A stretch of DNA of 64,000 nt from an uncultured Eubacteriales bacterium. GTDB taxonomy: Bacteria; Bacillota; Clostridia; Oscillospirales; Oscillospiraceae. Below are positions 46,755-55,373 of this stretch, in pieces. Numbering within the stretch: the stretch's first letter is position 1; every line of letters begins with the position of its first letter. The translations under genes were made by a program, and so were the position numbers. The notes below the pieces were generated by a model. That model did no database searches, had not been told where the DNA came from, and was given only the letters and a program-made list of their open reading frames with translations. The stretch lies in the NCBI GenBank assembly GCA_934572535.1, contig CAKTLJ010000011.1, positions 4,332 to 68,331 on the forward strand, written 5' to 3'.

Positions 46755-46794
46755 AAAAACCTGCCCCCGTCCGAACCAAGTCGGACGGGGGCAG
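46755..46794. terminator. Terminator between the SPFH gene and the lipid kinase gene
   Basis: A 14-bp perfect GC-rich stem (46761-46774 with 46781-46794). On the minus strand it is followed by GTTTTTCTTTC, so it suits the leftward gene best. Confidence 0.8.
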
Positions 46795-46822
46795 TTGACG
46801 TAAAGCGGGAAGATACAGCGGG

Positions 46823-47770
46823 TCACGGGGAGCAGAGGCTTCCCGGCAGCACGATCCGGCCCGCCAGGGGCAGGGCCGTCACCGTGAGGGTTTCCGCCGG
46901 GCGGCACTCCCCGTCCACGGTGATGAAGAGGGGGGCGCTTTTGCGGTCCACCACATCCAGCCTGACGGTCTTGCAGCGGAAGAAGGAGATGACATCCCTG
47001 AGCTTGGGGAGGACCTCGCCGTCCTGGATGTGCAGCCCCTTCTGATACAGGGGCAGGAGCTTGGCGATGCGCAAAAGCCCGGTCTTCCGCACCACCATCA
47101 CGTCCAGCAGGCCGTCGTCCATGGCGCAGTCCGGGGCCGCCCGGAACCCGCCGCCGTAGTAGCCGCCGTTGCAGATGGCGGTCATCAGGCACGCCTCCGT
47201 GATGGTCGTGCCATCCAGGGTGATCTGCAGCGTTCGCCCCAGAGGTTTCAGCAGGTTTTGCAGGATGGACAGCCGATAGGCGGTCTCTCCGCCGCACAGA
47301 GGCAGGCGGCGGAACCTGGGGATGCCGTGGGCGATCTGGGCATCCAGCCCGGCAGAGCAGATGGACGCGCCGACCCCGTACTCCGTGTGGAAGAGGTCGA
47401 TGTCCCGCTCCTGGCCGTGCAGCTGGTCGGCCAGATCCAGAAAGGCCTCCTTGGGGCCGAAGTTTCGCAGGAAATCGTTGCCGCTGCCGTAGGGGATACA
47501 GCCCACGGCGGCGTTTTTGTAGGGATAGGCGCCGCGCAGCACCTCGTTCAGCGTCCCGTCGCCGCCGACGGCGAAGAGGCGCACGTGCTCGCCGGTGCAG
47601 GCGTAGGCTTTGGCCAGCTGGACAGCGTGCCCGGCGTGGGTGGTGCGGGTGATGGCGTACTCCGCGCGGGAAATGCCGGCCCTTTGGACGGCAGCGGCCA
47701 GGGCGCGGCCCAGCTCGTCGCTGACGTCCCGGCCTCCCGCCACAGGGTTTACGATAAAAATGCTCTTCAT
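46823..47770 (-). CDS. Diacylglycerol kinase family lipid kinase
   Basis: A 315-residue lipid kinase of the DagK/YegS group. IVNPVAGGRDVS at the N-terminus and the ATP-site motif AVGGDGTLNEVLRG near residue 66, then YGSGNDFLR, are diagnostic. It would phosphorylate diacylglycerol or a related lipid, recycling it for phospholipid synthesis. The ATG at 47770 is chosen because GGAG lies eight bases upstream; an ATG two codons earlier is too close. Confidence 0.92.
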   Translation of the reverse strand: MKSIFIVNPVAGGRDVSDELGRALAAAVQRAGISRAEYAITRTTHAGHAVQLAKAYACTGEHVRLFAVGGDGTLNEVLRGAYPYKNAAVGCIPYGSGNDFLRNFGPKEAFLDLADQLHGQERDIDLFHTEYGVGASICSAGLDAQIAHGIPRFRRLPLCGGETAYRLSILQNLLKPLGRTLQITLDGTTITEACLMTAICNGGYYGGGFRAAPDCAMDDGLLDVMVVRKTGLLRIAKLLPLYQKGLHIQDGEVLPKLRDVISFFRCKTVRLDVVDRKSAPLFITVDGECRPAETLTVTALPLAGRIVLPGSLCSP

Positions 47771-47860
47771 CCACATCTCTCCGTTGGGGCTTGGGAAGAA
47801 GCCCGGTGATCTCTGCCCCTATCATATCGTATCCTCGGCCCGCGCGCAAGGAAAAGAGGA

Positions 47861-47889
47861 CGGCCCCTGCCGGAACTTCCGGCAGGGGC
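47861..47889 (-). terminator. Terminator after the ferritin gene
   Basis: A 13-bp stem (47863-47875 with 47877-47889), then CCGTCCTCTTTTCC on the minus strand. Confidence 0.75.
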
Positions 47890-47914
47890 TTGCACAGCGT
47901 TCGAAAGGAACCTC

Positions 47915-48427
47915 TTATAAGACCAGGCTGGGGGCGCTGTAGGTGCGCGCGGCCATCTCTGCGTCCAGGGCGTACAGGCTCTTGGGGTCGGAGCCGAAGA
48001 GGTCGAAGCGGCCCAGCAGGTCGTTGGCGTTCTTCTCCTCCTCGCCCTGCTCCTTCACGAACCAGTCCAGGAACTGGAGGGTGCGGAAGTCGTTGGCCTT
48101 GGTGGCCTCGGCGTAGATGGCGTGGATGAGGGAGGTCACATACTCCTCATGCACCAGGGTGGCGGCCAGGGGATCGCGGAAGTTGGCGAAGTCCTGGTCG
48201 GGGGCGTCGATGGCGGTCAGCTTGGGGGCCTCGCCGTTGTTTTGCAGGTAGGTCAGAAAGAGCATGGCGTGGTCCCGCTCCTCCTGGGCCTGGATCTTGA
48301 ACCAGTTGCCGAATCCATCCAGATTCTTGGCATAGTAGTAGTTGGAGATGTCGAGATAGAGATAGGCGGAATACAGCTCTTTATTGATCTGCTGCTCCAG
48401 CAGGGAAGCGACTTCACGGTTCAGCAT
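47915..48427 (-). CDS. ftnA: Non-heme ferritin
   Basis: A 170-residue ferritin that oxidises and stores iron in a 24-subunit shell. Ferroxidase ligands are seen in INKELYSAYLYLD (Glu17), QAQEERDHAMLF (Glu and His near 50), and the C-terminal FVKEQGEEEKNA (Gln and Glu near 127). The spacing and length fit FtnA and there is no heme Met. It also limits oxygen damage to iron-sulfur enzymes such as PFOR. AAAGGAG precedes the ATG; a TATAGT -10-like box lies on the minus strand at about 48472. Confidence 0.94.
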   Translation of the reverse strand: MLNREVASLLEQQINKELYSAYLYLDISNYYYAKNLDGFGNWFKIQAQEERDHAMLFLTYLQNNGEAPKLTAIDAPDQDFANFRDPLAATLVHEEYVTSLIHAIYAEATKANDFRTLQFLDWFVKEQGEEEKNANDLLGRFDLFGSDPKSLYALDAEMAARTYSAPSLVL

Positions 48428-48550
48428 ATGAAAAACTCCTTTCGTCGTGTCGGTCTTTGTCTTTCAGTGCCTTTACTATAGCACGGAAGCGGGGCGTTCT
48501 CTGTGATTTTGTCACCGTCTCCAAAAGAACGCGCGTTTGCGCCGCCTCTC

Positions 48551-48579
48551 TTGACGAAGGGGCTGTCCTGTGACAGAAT
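48551..48579 (+). promoter_or_regulatory. Promoter of the alpha/beta hydrolase gene
   Basis: TTGACG (48551-48556), 17 bases, CAGAAT (48574-48579). Confidence 0.5.
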
Positions 48580-48611
48580 GGACAAAAGGATCGAAATAGG
48601 AGGGTTTCGCC

Positions 48612-49361
48612 ATGAAGAAAGAGGTCCTGGAAAGCAAACACGGATACGCCATCCCCTGCCACAACGATTGGGACGGACAGGCGCGTGTGCTCATCGTCTG
48701 CCACGGGTTCGGCAGCAGCAAGAGCAGCCCCATGGTCCAGGCGCTGCATCAGGAAATGCCCCGGCACGGCGTGGGGGTCTACAGCTTTGACTTTCCCGCC
48801 CACGGGGACAGCCCCGTCTGGCAGGAGGGCCTGCGGGTCCCCTTCTGCCTGGACGATCTGCGCGCGGTGGAGGCACACATCCGGGACATCGCCCCCCAGG
48901 CGCGGATCGGTTACTTTGGCTCCAGCTTTGGGGCGTATATCACGCTGCTGCACCTGTCCGGCGGGCAGGCGGCAGGGAAGCGGGCCTTCCTGCGCTCGGC
49001 GGCGGTCTCCATGCCCCGGCTGGTGGACACCTGGGTGGACGACCGGGCCAGGGCGGACCTGGACCGCCAGGGCTACTTCGTTCCCGACTACGACTACGTG
49101 CGGGAGATGCGCGTCACCCGGGACTTTTTGGCGGACCTGGCAGCGCATGATGTCTTTGCGCGCTACCGGGCGGGGTTGGCGCAGCTGTTCATGGTGCATG
49201 GCGGCAGGGACGACGTCGCGCCCACGGCGGACGCGGTGCGCTTTGCCGAGCGGTTCGGCGCGGAGCTTCTGGTCCTGCCCAACGGGGAACACAACCTGAT
49301 GGGGCCGGGGGAGCTGGAAGCGGTCCTGGACCGGGCGGCGACCTTCTTTCGGGAAATGTAA
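48612..49361 (+). CDS. Alpha/beta hydrolase
   Basis: A 249-residue serine hydrolase. The oxyanion HGFGSSKSS near residue 31, nucleophile Ser in GYFGSSFGAYI near 104, Asp in HGGRDDVAP and His in PNGEHNLMG make a complete triad. No signal peptide. It is closest in style to acyl esterases or peptidases with unknown substrate. AGGAGGG precedes the ATG. Confidence 0.87.
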   Translation: MKKEVLESKHGYAIPCHNDWDGQARVLIVCHGFGSSKSSPMVQALHQEMPRHGVGVYSFDFPAHGDSPVWQEGLRVPFCLDDLRAVEAHIRDIAPQARIGYFGSSFGAYITLLHLSGGQAAGKRAFLRSAAVSMPRLVDTWVDDRARADLDRQGYFVPDYDYVREMRVTRDFLADLAAHDVFARYRAGLAQLFMVHGGRDDVAPTADAVRFAERFGAELLVLPNGEHNLMGPGELEAVLDRAATFFREM

Positions 49362-49364
49362 CTA

Positions 49365-49393
49365 TTGAAATCGGCGGCATTTCTTAGTATAAT
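49365..49393 (+). promoter_or_regulatory. Promoter of the degV gene
   Basis: TTGAAA (49365-49370), 17 bases, TATAAT (49388-49393). A GCAGCCC/GGGCTGC hairpin (49427-49446) lies in the leader. Confidence 0.75.
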
Positions 49394-49470
49394 CAAATCG
49401 GCAATTAAGCACCGAATACCGAAACGGCAGCCCTCGCTTGGGCTGCGGTAAGAAAGGAATTTAACGACCG

Positions 49471-50319
49471 ATGAGTAAGCCTGTCTATATCACTGCCGAC
49501 AGCACCTGCGACTTATCTCCGGCGCTGTTGGAGCGGTTCAACATCAAGGTGGCCCCCCTCCACGTGCTCTTGGGGGAGGAGAGCTACCTCGATGGCGTTG
49601 ATTTTGCGCCCGATATGATCTTTGAGAGATACAAGGCGGACAAGACCCTGCCGCGCACGGCAGCCGTGAGTCCCCAGGAGTTTGCGGACTTCTTTGCCCC
49701 CCTGGTGGAGGCCGGGTATGAGGTGGTCCATCTGGATATCAGCTCGGAGCTGTCCGCCACCTACCAGAATGCCGTCATCGCGGCCCAGGAGCTTCCCGGC
49801 GTCTATCCCATTGATACCCGCAATCTGACCGATGGCATCGCCCTGCTCCTGCTGGAGGCCTGCCGCCTGCGGGACGAGGGAAAGAGCGCGGCGGAGATCG
49901 CCCAGACCGTCACGGACCTGCGCCCCAAGGTCCAGACCAGCTTCGTGATCGACACCCTGGAATACCTCTGGAAGGGCGGCCGCTGCACCGGCGTGGCGGC
50001 CTTTGGCGCGAACCTGCTCAACCTGAAGCCCTGCATCGAGATGCGGGACGGCAAGCTGGAGGTGGGCAAGAAATACCGGGGCAATATCTTCAAGGTGTAT
50101 GAGAAATACATCGCGGATCGCCTGGCCGGCCGCGCCGTTCGCCCGGACTATGTCTTCGTTACCTCTTCCAGTGAACTGCCTGCGGAGGTGGCGGAAAGGC
50201 TGGAAGCCCTGATCCGCGGCACGGTCGAGGTGAAGGAGGTCCTGTTCGCCCGGGCGGGCAGCACCGTCTCCTCCCACTGCGGTCCGGGCACCATGGGCAT
50301 CCTGTTCCTGGAGGCCTGA
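49471..50319 (+). CDS. DegV family fatty-acid binding protein
   Basis: A 282-residue DegV protein. ITADSTCDLSPALLERF at the N-terminus, RTAAVSPQEF, HLDISSELSATYQNA and LEYLWKGGRCTG are hallmarks. These proteins bind a fatty acid and hand it to the FakA kinase (FakB role), allowing fatty acids to enter phospholipids. FakA is not in the window. AAAGGAA lies about 12 bases before the ATG. Confidence 0.93.
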   Translation: MSKPVYITADSTCDLSPALLERFNIKVAPLHVLLGEESYLDGVDFAPDMIFERYKADKTLPRTAAVSPQEFADFFAPLVEAGYEVVHLDISSELSATYQNAVIAAQELPGVYPIDTRNLTDGIALLLLEACRLRDEGKSAAEIAQTVTDLRPKVQTSFVIDTLEYLWKGGRCTGVAAFGANLLNLKPCIEMRDGKLEVGKKYRGNIFKVYEKYIADRLAGRAVRPDYVFVTSSSELPAEVAERLEALIRGTVEVKEVLFARAGSTVSSHCGPGTMGILFLEA

Positions 50320-50397
50320 TCCGCCCCGGATGGAAGGAAGCCCGTCCGAGGTGATCCATTTGTTTTGTTACGGAATTGTTAATCTTTTGATGTTTTC

Positions 50398-50426
50398 TTG
50401 CAGCAAAGAGCGAGTTATGTTATACT
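50398..50426 (+). promoter_or_regulatory. Promoter of the M23 peptidase gene
   Basis: TTGCAG (50398-50403), 17 bases, TATACT (50421-50426). Confidence 0.75.
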
Positions 50427-50478
50427 GCGTAGAGTAGTGAGAGTATCTTGAGCAATCAGAAACTACGAGGTGATACCC

Positions 50479-51834
50479 ATGCAGCATACAAACAAGTTCC
50501 GGCAGCCGGGCCGCAAGCGGATCGTTGCGCTTGCGCTGGCCCTGGTGATGGTGCTCTGCGCCATGACCTCCGTGGGGCCCGAGGCCTTTGCCGTGACGAG
50601 AGACGAGATCAATAACTTAAAGAGCCAGGCATCCAGCCTGAGCACCCAGAAAGCAGACCTTCAAAAGCAGCTGAACAAGCTGCAAAACTCCAAAAACGCG
50701 GCCGTGGACGAAAAGTTCCTTCTGGAAGAGAAGATTGGCGTCATTCAGCAGCAGATCACGGTTTCCGAGGAAGCCATCGCCAAGTATGGCGAACTGATCG
50801 CGCAGAAGGAAGTCGAGCTGGCCGCAGCCAAGGAGGAGGAAGCCAAGTATTACGCCGAGTTCTGCGACCGTGTGCGCAGCATGGAGGAGCGCGGCGACAT
50901 CTCCTACTGGGCTGTGCTCTTCAACGCCAGCAGCTTTTCTGACCTGGTGGACCGCGTGAACGCCATTTCGGAAGTGGTGGACTACGACAACATGATCATG
51001 GATCAGTTGGCGGCTGCCCGCCAGGCCGTGGCCGACGCCAAGGCCTCTCTGGAAGAGAGCAAGGCCGCGGAAGAGGCCACCAAGGCCGAGTTGGCCGCCC
51101 AGAAGGCGGACCTCGAGACCGAGCAGGCCAAGGTAGAGGCCGTCATTGCGCAGATCACCAGCCAGGCTGACGTGTACCAGGAGAAGCTCCACGACCTGGA
51201 GGACGACTCCGCGAACCTGGCCAAGGAGATCCAGCAGGCTGAGGCGACCTACGCCGCCCAGATCGCGGCCCAGAAAAAGGCCGAGGAGGAGGCGCGGCAG
51301 AGGGCAGCCGCAGAGGAGGCCAAACGCCAGCAGCAGTTGCAGCAACAGCAGCAACAGCAGAACAACGCCTCTTCCAGCAGCTCCAGCAGTTCGAGTAGCT
51401 CTAGTAGCTCTAGTAGCTCTAGTAGTTCCAGCGGTTCCGGCGGATATTTGTGGCCCTTGTCCTCCTATCGCCGGGTGACCTCTCCCTTTGGTTGGAGAAA
51501 CTGCCCCTTCCATGGCCGAGAGTTCCACAGCGGCGTTGACGTTCCCGCCCCTGCGGGCACGCCCATCATGGCCACCAAGAGCGGCGTGGTCATCGTGTCC
51601 ACCTATGGTTCCTCCTACGGCAACCATGTCGTGGTGGCCCACAGCGACGGCGGCCGCAGCCTCTACGCACATATGTCGTCCCGTGCGGTTTCCGCCGGAC
51701 AGACTGTGAGCCAGGGACAGACCCTGGGTGCCGTTGGCACCACGGGCTCCTCCACCGGCAACCACCTGCACTTTGAGCTCTGGATGGGCAATTCTTCGAG
51801 CAGCCGCGTGAATCCTGTGGCTTACTGCTCCTAA
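50479..51834 (+). CDS. Secreted coiled-coil M23 (LytM) peptidase, EnvC/CwlO-like layout
   Basis: A 451-residue exported protein. The signal peptide (IVALALALVMVLCAMTSVG) ends near AFA at residue 38. Two coiled-coil blocks cover about residues 42-130 and 170-275, as in EnvC-type proteins. A Gln-rich stretch leads to 21 consecutive serines (298-318), then a LytM domain with Zn ligands His350 and Asp354 (FHSGVDVPAP) and His429/His431 (GNHLHFELW). With its ligands intact it is probably an active endopeptidase of the wall. ATG 50479 is chosen because of GAGGTGAT just upstream. Confidence 0.93.
   Translation: MQHTNKFRQPGRKRIVALALALVMVLCAMTSVGPEAFAVTRDEINNLKSQASSLSTQKADLQKQLNKLQNSKNAAVDEKFLLEEKIGVIQQQITVSEEAIAKYGELIAQKEVELAAAKEEEAKYYAEFCDRVRSMEERGDISYWAVLFNASSFSDLVDRVNAISEVVDYDNMIMDQLAAARQAVADAKASLEESKAAEEATKAELAAQKADLETEQAKVEAVIAQITSQADVYQEKLHDLEDDSANLAKEIQQAEATYAAQIAAQKKAEEEARQRAAAEEAKRQQQLQQQQQQQNNASSSSSSSSSSSSSSSSSSSSSGSGGYLWPLSSYRRVTSPFGWRNCPFHGREFHSGVDVPAPAGTPIMATKSGVVIVSTYGSSYGNHVVVAHSDGGRSLYAHMSSRAVSAGQTVSQGQTLGAVGTTGSSTGNHLHFELWMGNSSSSRVNPVAYCS
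51330..51432 (+). repeat. Low-complexity Gln and Ser codon tracts in the M23 peptidase gene
   Basis: CAG/CAA codons are followed by 21 serine codons (51370-51432) that mix TCN and AGY families, including three tandem 9-base AGCTCTAGT-like units. Mixed codons show selection for a serine linker and not only slippage. Confidence 0.85.
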
Positions 51835-51855
51835 TGCTCTCAGTACGATACGATC

Positions 51856-51895
51856 AAAAAAGCGGACCTCTCGAAGGGAGAGGCCCGCTTTTTTT
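51856..51895 (+). terminator. Rho-independent terminator after the M23 peptidase gene
   Basis: AAGCGG and CCTCTC pair with GAGAGG and CCGCTT (51860-51872 with 51878-51890, one mismatch), with A run before and seven T after. It also faces the trmO gene. Confidence 0.92.
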
Positions 51896-51917
51896 GCGGG
51901 AAGCGCTGCTGAGACGT

Positions 51918-52607
51918 TCACCTTGTCTCCAGGCCGACCACCGTGAGCAGGCCGTCCCGCACCTGGAACTTCACGTCGAAGGCGCCGAAGGCCATGCCAT
52001 AGACCCGCGCGGGGTCGTCCTGGTAGGAGGGGCGAGGGTCCTGGGCCAGAACGCCCAGGAGGGCTTCCCGCTCCGCCGCGGGGATCTGGTCGAGGAGGGC
52101 AGGGGGGACGTCCACCTCCAGCCGATAGCCCTGGTATCCGGCGGTGAAGCCGCCCAGGGCGTCGGGATGGGCGTCGGTGTAGGGCAGGTAGGGCTTGATG
52201 TCAAAGATGGGGGTCCCATCCAGCAGGTCCGCGCCCGAGACGTGGATGACCGGACCCAGGGTGGGGTGGTCCTCCACGCGGTCCAGCTTGACGGAGGACA
52301 GGCCGATGGGGTTGGGGCGGAAGGGAGAGCGGGTGGCGAAGACCCCCATGCGGGTGTTGCCCCCCAGGCGGGGCGGACGAACGGTGGGGGACCAGTCGTC
52401 CCGCACTGCCTGGGAGAAGGACCAGATGAGCCACAGGTGGGAAAAGCCCTCCAGGCCCCGCAGGGCGTCGGGGTTGCGGTAGGGCGGCTCAAAGACGATG
52501 GTGGACTTCAGGGAGGCCACCAGGCCGCTCTGCCGGGGAATGCCGAACTTGGAGGGGAAGGCGCTGTGCATGGTGGCGATGATCTTCATGGGGACGGGAC
52601 TGGTCAT
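51918..52607 (-). CDS. trmO: tRNA (N6-threonylcarbamoyladenosine37) methyltransferase TrmO family (TsaA)
   Basis: A 229-residue TrmO/TsaA-family protein with the SAM-dependent beta-barrel fold. FPSKFGIPRQSGLV near residue 17, GFSHLWLIWSF near 54, NTRMGVFATRSPFRPNPIGLS near 84-104 and DLLDGTPIFDIKPYLPY near 127 are the signatures. It methylates t6A37 of tRNA-Thr. Length is normal. AGAGGG precedes the ATG. Confidence 0.9.
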   Translation of the reverse strand: MTSPVPMKIIATMHSAFPSKFGIPRQSGLVASLKSTIVFEPPYRNPDALRGLEGFSHLWLIWSFSQAVRDDWSPTVRPPRLGGNTRMGVFATRSPFRPNPIGLSSVKLDRVEDHPTLGPVIHVSGADLLDGTPIFDIKPYLPYTDAHPDALGGFTAGYQGYRLEVDVPPALLDQIPAAEREALLGVLAQDPRPSYQDDPARVYGMAFGAFDVKFQVRDGLLTVVGLETR

Positions 52608-52642
52608 AGCAATACCCTCTTATCTTAGAATGTGTTTCCTCC

Positions 52643-52671
52643 AGTATACCGGGCGAGGCGGGGCGAGGCAA
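52643..52671 (-). promoter_or_regulatory. Promoter of trmO
   Basis: On the minus strand TTGCCT (52666-52671), 17 bases, TATACT (52643-52648). Confidence 0.7.
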
Positions 52672-52722
52672 GGAAATCTTTCTCCTGGTCCGCAAAAAGG
52701 GACAAAAAGAGACGAGGGAACC

Positions 52723-52750
52723 TTGCCCCCAGGAAAAACCGTGCTATAAT
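52723..52750 (+). promoter_or_regulatory. Promoter of the CoA-transferase gene
   Basis: TTGCCC (52723-52728), 16 bases, TATAAT (52745-52750). Confidence 0.7.
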
Positions 52751-52806
52751 AATCCTTGTCGAAACGACCAGATCATTTTACACACAATAGAAGGAGACGG
52801 CGTGAT

Positions 52807-54441
52807 ATGAGCAAGATCATCACTGCGGACCAGGCGGCAGCCCTGGTGAAAGACGGCTGTACCCTGACCACCACCGGCTTCAACGGATTCGGCTGTCCCG
52901 AGGACCTCATCATGGCCCTGGCCGAGCACTATGACCAGACCGGCCATCCCCGGGACCTGACTCTGTTGAAGTGTACCAGCCAGGGGGACGGAAAGGGGAG
53001 AGGGGTCAGCCATCTGGCGGCCAAGGAGGGCCTGTTTAAGGAGCTGATCCTCACCCACATGGGCTACGACCCCGGCCTGCGGAAGCTGGTCCAGGAGGAG
53101 AAGGTCACCTGCTACATGCTGCCCCTGGGCAACATGATGCAGCTCTTCCGGGCCATCGCCGGGGGCCTGCCCGGCGCCATCGCCACCACGGGCATCGGCA
53201 CCTTTGCCGACCCCAGAAACGGCGGCGGCAAGGCCAACCAGAAGACCCTGCGTTCGGAGAAGAACGTGGTCTCCCTCCTGGAGCTGGGCGGGCAGGAGTG
53301 CCTGTTCTACCCGTCCTTCCCCATTGACATCTGCTTCATCCGCGCCACCTACGGGGACGAGGCCGGTAATCTCTCCATCCGCGAGGAGGCCATGAACGTG
53401 GAGCAGTTCGAGGTGGCGGCCGCCGTCCACAATTCCGGCGGCATCGTCGTCGCCCAGGTGGATAAGATCGTCCGGCGGGGGGCCATCCCGGCCAAGGAGG
53501 TCCTGATCCACGGCTTCATGGTGGACTACCTTGTGGAGGGCCGCCCGGAGTACAGCAAGCAGAGCTTCGAGACCGACCTCTTCCGCCCGGAGATCGCCGG
53601 GCTGGCCGTCACGCCCTCCGCCGGGTTCGAGCCGCTGGCCATGGGCCCCCGGAAGATCTGCTGCCGCCGCGCCGCCATGGAGCTCCAGCCCGACTCCCTC
53701 ATCAACCTGGGCATCGGAATGCCCGGCGGCATCGGCTCCGTGGCCGACGAGGAGGGCATCTCGGACCTCTTCACCCTCTCCATGGAGTGCGGCCCCCTGG
53801 GCGGCATCCCCCTGGGCGGCATTGACTTCGGTGCCGCGGTGAATCCCGAGGCCATGTACCGCATGGCGGACATCCTCCAGATCTACGACGGCGGCGCCCT
53901 GGACATGGCCGTTCTCGGCTTTGCCGAGGTCGATCAGTGCGGCAATGTCAACGCCCACAGCTTCCACGGCCGCACCGTGGGCCCCGGCGGCTTTATCGAC
54001 ATCACGCAGAACGCCAAAAAGCTCTGCTTCATCGGCACCTTCACCGCGGGCAAGCAGGAGGTGGGCCTCAAGGACGAGGGCTTGGTCATCCACACCCAAG
54101 GCCCCCAGAAGAAGTTCCTCGAGCAGGTGGAGGCCATCACCTTTTCCGCGAAGGAGGCCCTTCGCAAGGGGCAGGAGGTCCTGTACATCACCGAGCGGGC
54201 GGTCTTCCGCCTGGAGGAAGGCGGCCTGACCCTGATCGAGATCGCCCGGGGCGCGGACCTCCAGACAGATATTCTGGACCAGATGGCCTTCACCCCTGTG
54301 ATCCCCGACGACCTGCGGCTGATGGACCATCGGCTCTTCCGGGAAGGTCCCATGGGCCTGGACCCGATCAAAAACGCCGACGCCGCGCCTGTCTATGAAT
54401 TCTGGCGCGACCTGCGCTCTGCCGCAGGCCAGGAAGCCTGA
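52807..54441 (+). CDS. Acyl-CoA:acetate/propionate CoA-transferase, fused alpha-beta type
   Basis: A 544-residue family I CoA-transferase with both subunits in one chain, like YdiF and propionate CoA-transferase. The alpha part begins KIITADQAAALVKDGCTL; the beta part has LINLGIGMPGGIGSVADEEG and the catalytic Glu in SMECGPLGGIPLGG. It would move CoA between acetate and another short acid (propionate, butyrate or lactate), which fits a fermenter with Etf/acyl-CoA dehydrogenase. ATG 52807 follows AAGGAGA and is preferred to an upstream in-frame start at 52756 near the promoter. Confidence 0.92.
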   Translation: MSKIITADQAAALVKDGCTLTTTGFNGFGCPEDLIMALAEHYDQTGHPRDLTLLKCTSQGDGKGRGVSHLAAKEGLFKELILTHMGYDPGLRKLVQEEKVTCYMLPLGNMMQLFRAIAGGLPGAIATTGIGTFADPRNGGGKANQKTLRSEKNVVSLLELGGQECLFYPSFPIDICFIRATYGDEAGNLSIREEAMNVEQFEVAAAVHNSGGIVVAQVDKIVRRGAIPAKEVLIHGFMVDYLVEGRPEYSKQSFETDLFRPEIAGLAVTPSAGFEPLAMGPRKICCRRAAMELQPDSLINLGIGMPGGIGSVADEEGISDLFTLSMECGPLGGIPLGGIDFGAAVNPEAMYRMADILQIYDGGALDMAVLGFAEVDQCGNVNAHSFHGRTVGPGGFIDITQNAKKLCFIGTFTAGKQEVGLKDEGLVIHTQGPQKKFLEQVEAITFSAKEALRKGQEVLYITERAVFRLEEGGLTLIEIARGADLQTDILDQMAFTPVIPDDLRLMDHRLFREGPMGLDPIKNADAAPVYEFWRDLRSAAGQEA

Positions 54442-54453
54442 CGGAGGGACCCC

Positions 54454-55281
54454 ATGCTGCAAGATATTTTTCCCAAACAGTACCACGTAGAATTTGCCTG
54501 GAAGGCCCCTGCGGCGCAGGACCTGTGCTTTGTCTTTCGCGGCCAGGAGGTCCTGGAGCGGCGGGAGGGGGAGGGCCTTCGTCTGCCCACCTATGGGGAG
54601 CTGGCTGCCCGCGCGGCGCGGACGGTGTATCTCTTCCGGGTGGATGAGAAGGAATACTTCCTGCTCTGGCTGAAGGACGAGGCGGTCCCCGAGGGATATG
54701 CCTGGCACACCATGCGAGGGGAGCGGGGACGCAAGACCAAGGAGCTGATCTTTGCCGAGTCCACCGCCCACCACCTGGATATCTGGTACCGGGCCAATCG
54801 CTTCTGCGGCCACTGCGGGACCCCCACCCAGCACGACCACAAGGAGCGGATGCTGCGCTGCCCCCAGTGTGGGGAGATGATCTTCCCCAAGATCTGTCCG
54901 GCAGTCATCATTGCCCTCACCGACGGGGAGCGGCTCCTGCTCTGCCGTTCCCAGCGAAGCCAGTACCGGGGCTATGGCCTCATTGCCGGGTTTGTGGAGA
55001 TCGGCGAGACCGCCGAGGAGACCGTCTGCCGCGAGGTCATGGAGGAAGTGGGCCTGCGGGTGAAGGACGTCCGCTATTACGGCAGCCAGCCCTGGGGGCT
55101 TGTGGGCAACCTCTCCCTGGGCTACTACGCCCGCCTGGATGGAGACGACGCCATCTACCTGGACGGACAGGAGCTGGCCCAGGCGGACTGGTACCGCCGG
55201 GAGGAGATCGACCTGGCTCCCGACGACTACAGCCTGACCAACGATATGATCCAGGCCTTCATCCGGGGCGACTGGACCTGA
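54454..55281 (+). CDS. nudC: NAD+ diphosphatase NudC-type NUDIX hydrolase
   Basis: A 275-residue NudC-like enzyme that splits NAD(H), or removes NAD caps from RNA. A four-cysteine zinc ribbon (Cys118, Cys121, Cys136, Cys139) precedes the NUDIX box GFVEIGETAEETVCREVMEE, and SQPWGL resembles the SQPWPFP motif that marks NADH pyrophosphatases. It follows the CoA-transferase gene by 12 bases with GGAGGGACC upstream, so the two are co-transcribed. Confidence 0.9.
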   Translation: MLQDIFPKQYHVEFAWKAPAAQDLCFVFRGQEVLERREGEGLRLPTYGELAARAARTVYLFRVDEKEYFLLWLKDEAVPEGYAWHTMRGERGRKTKELIFAESTAHHLDIWYRANRFCGHCGTPTQHDHKERMLRCPQCGEMIFPKICPAVIIALTDGERLLLCRSQRSQYRGYGLIAGFVEIGETAEETVCREVMEEVGLRVKDVRYYGSQPWGLVGNLSLGYYARLDGDDAIYLDGQELAQADWYRREEIDLAPDDYSLTNDMIQAFIRGDWT

Positions 55282-55299
55282 GCCGTCTGAACGGAAACG

Positions 55300-55333
55300 A
55301 AACCCTGCTGTGCACGTTCGCAGCAGGGTTTTT
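55300..55333 (+). terminator. Rho-independent terminator after nudC
   Basis: A 10-bp stem (55301-55310 with 55321-55330) followed by TTTTT. Confidence 0.92.
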
Positions 55334-55373
55334 GCATGGTTCAGCAGAGAGGAAAAGCGGGAAAAGTCCATGA

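Noticed and set aside
48485..48535. CRP/FNR-like TGTGA..TCAC sequence before the ferritin gene
   Set aside because: The half sites are five bases apart where the known site has six, and the placement relative to the weak -10 is unclear.
51330..51432. Tandem repeat as a possible CRISPR or satellite
   Set aside because: The units are 9 bases, in frame, and encode serine in a plausible protein linker. There are no spacers.
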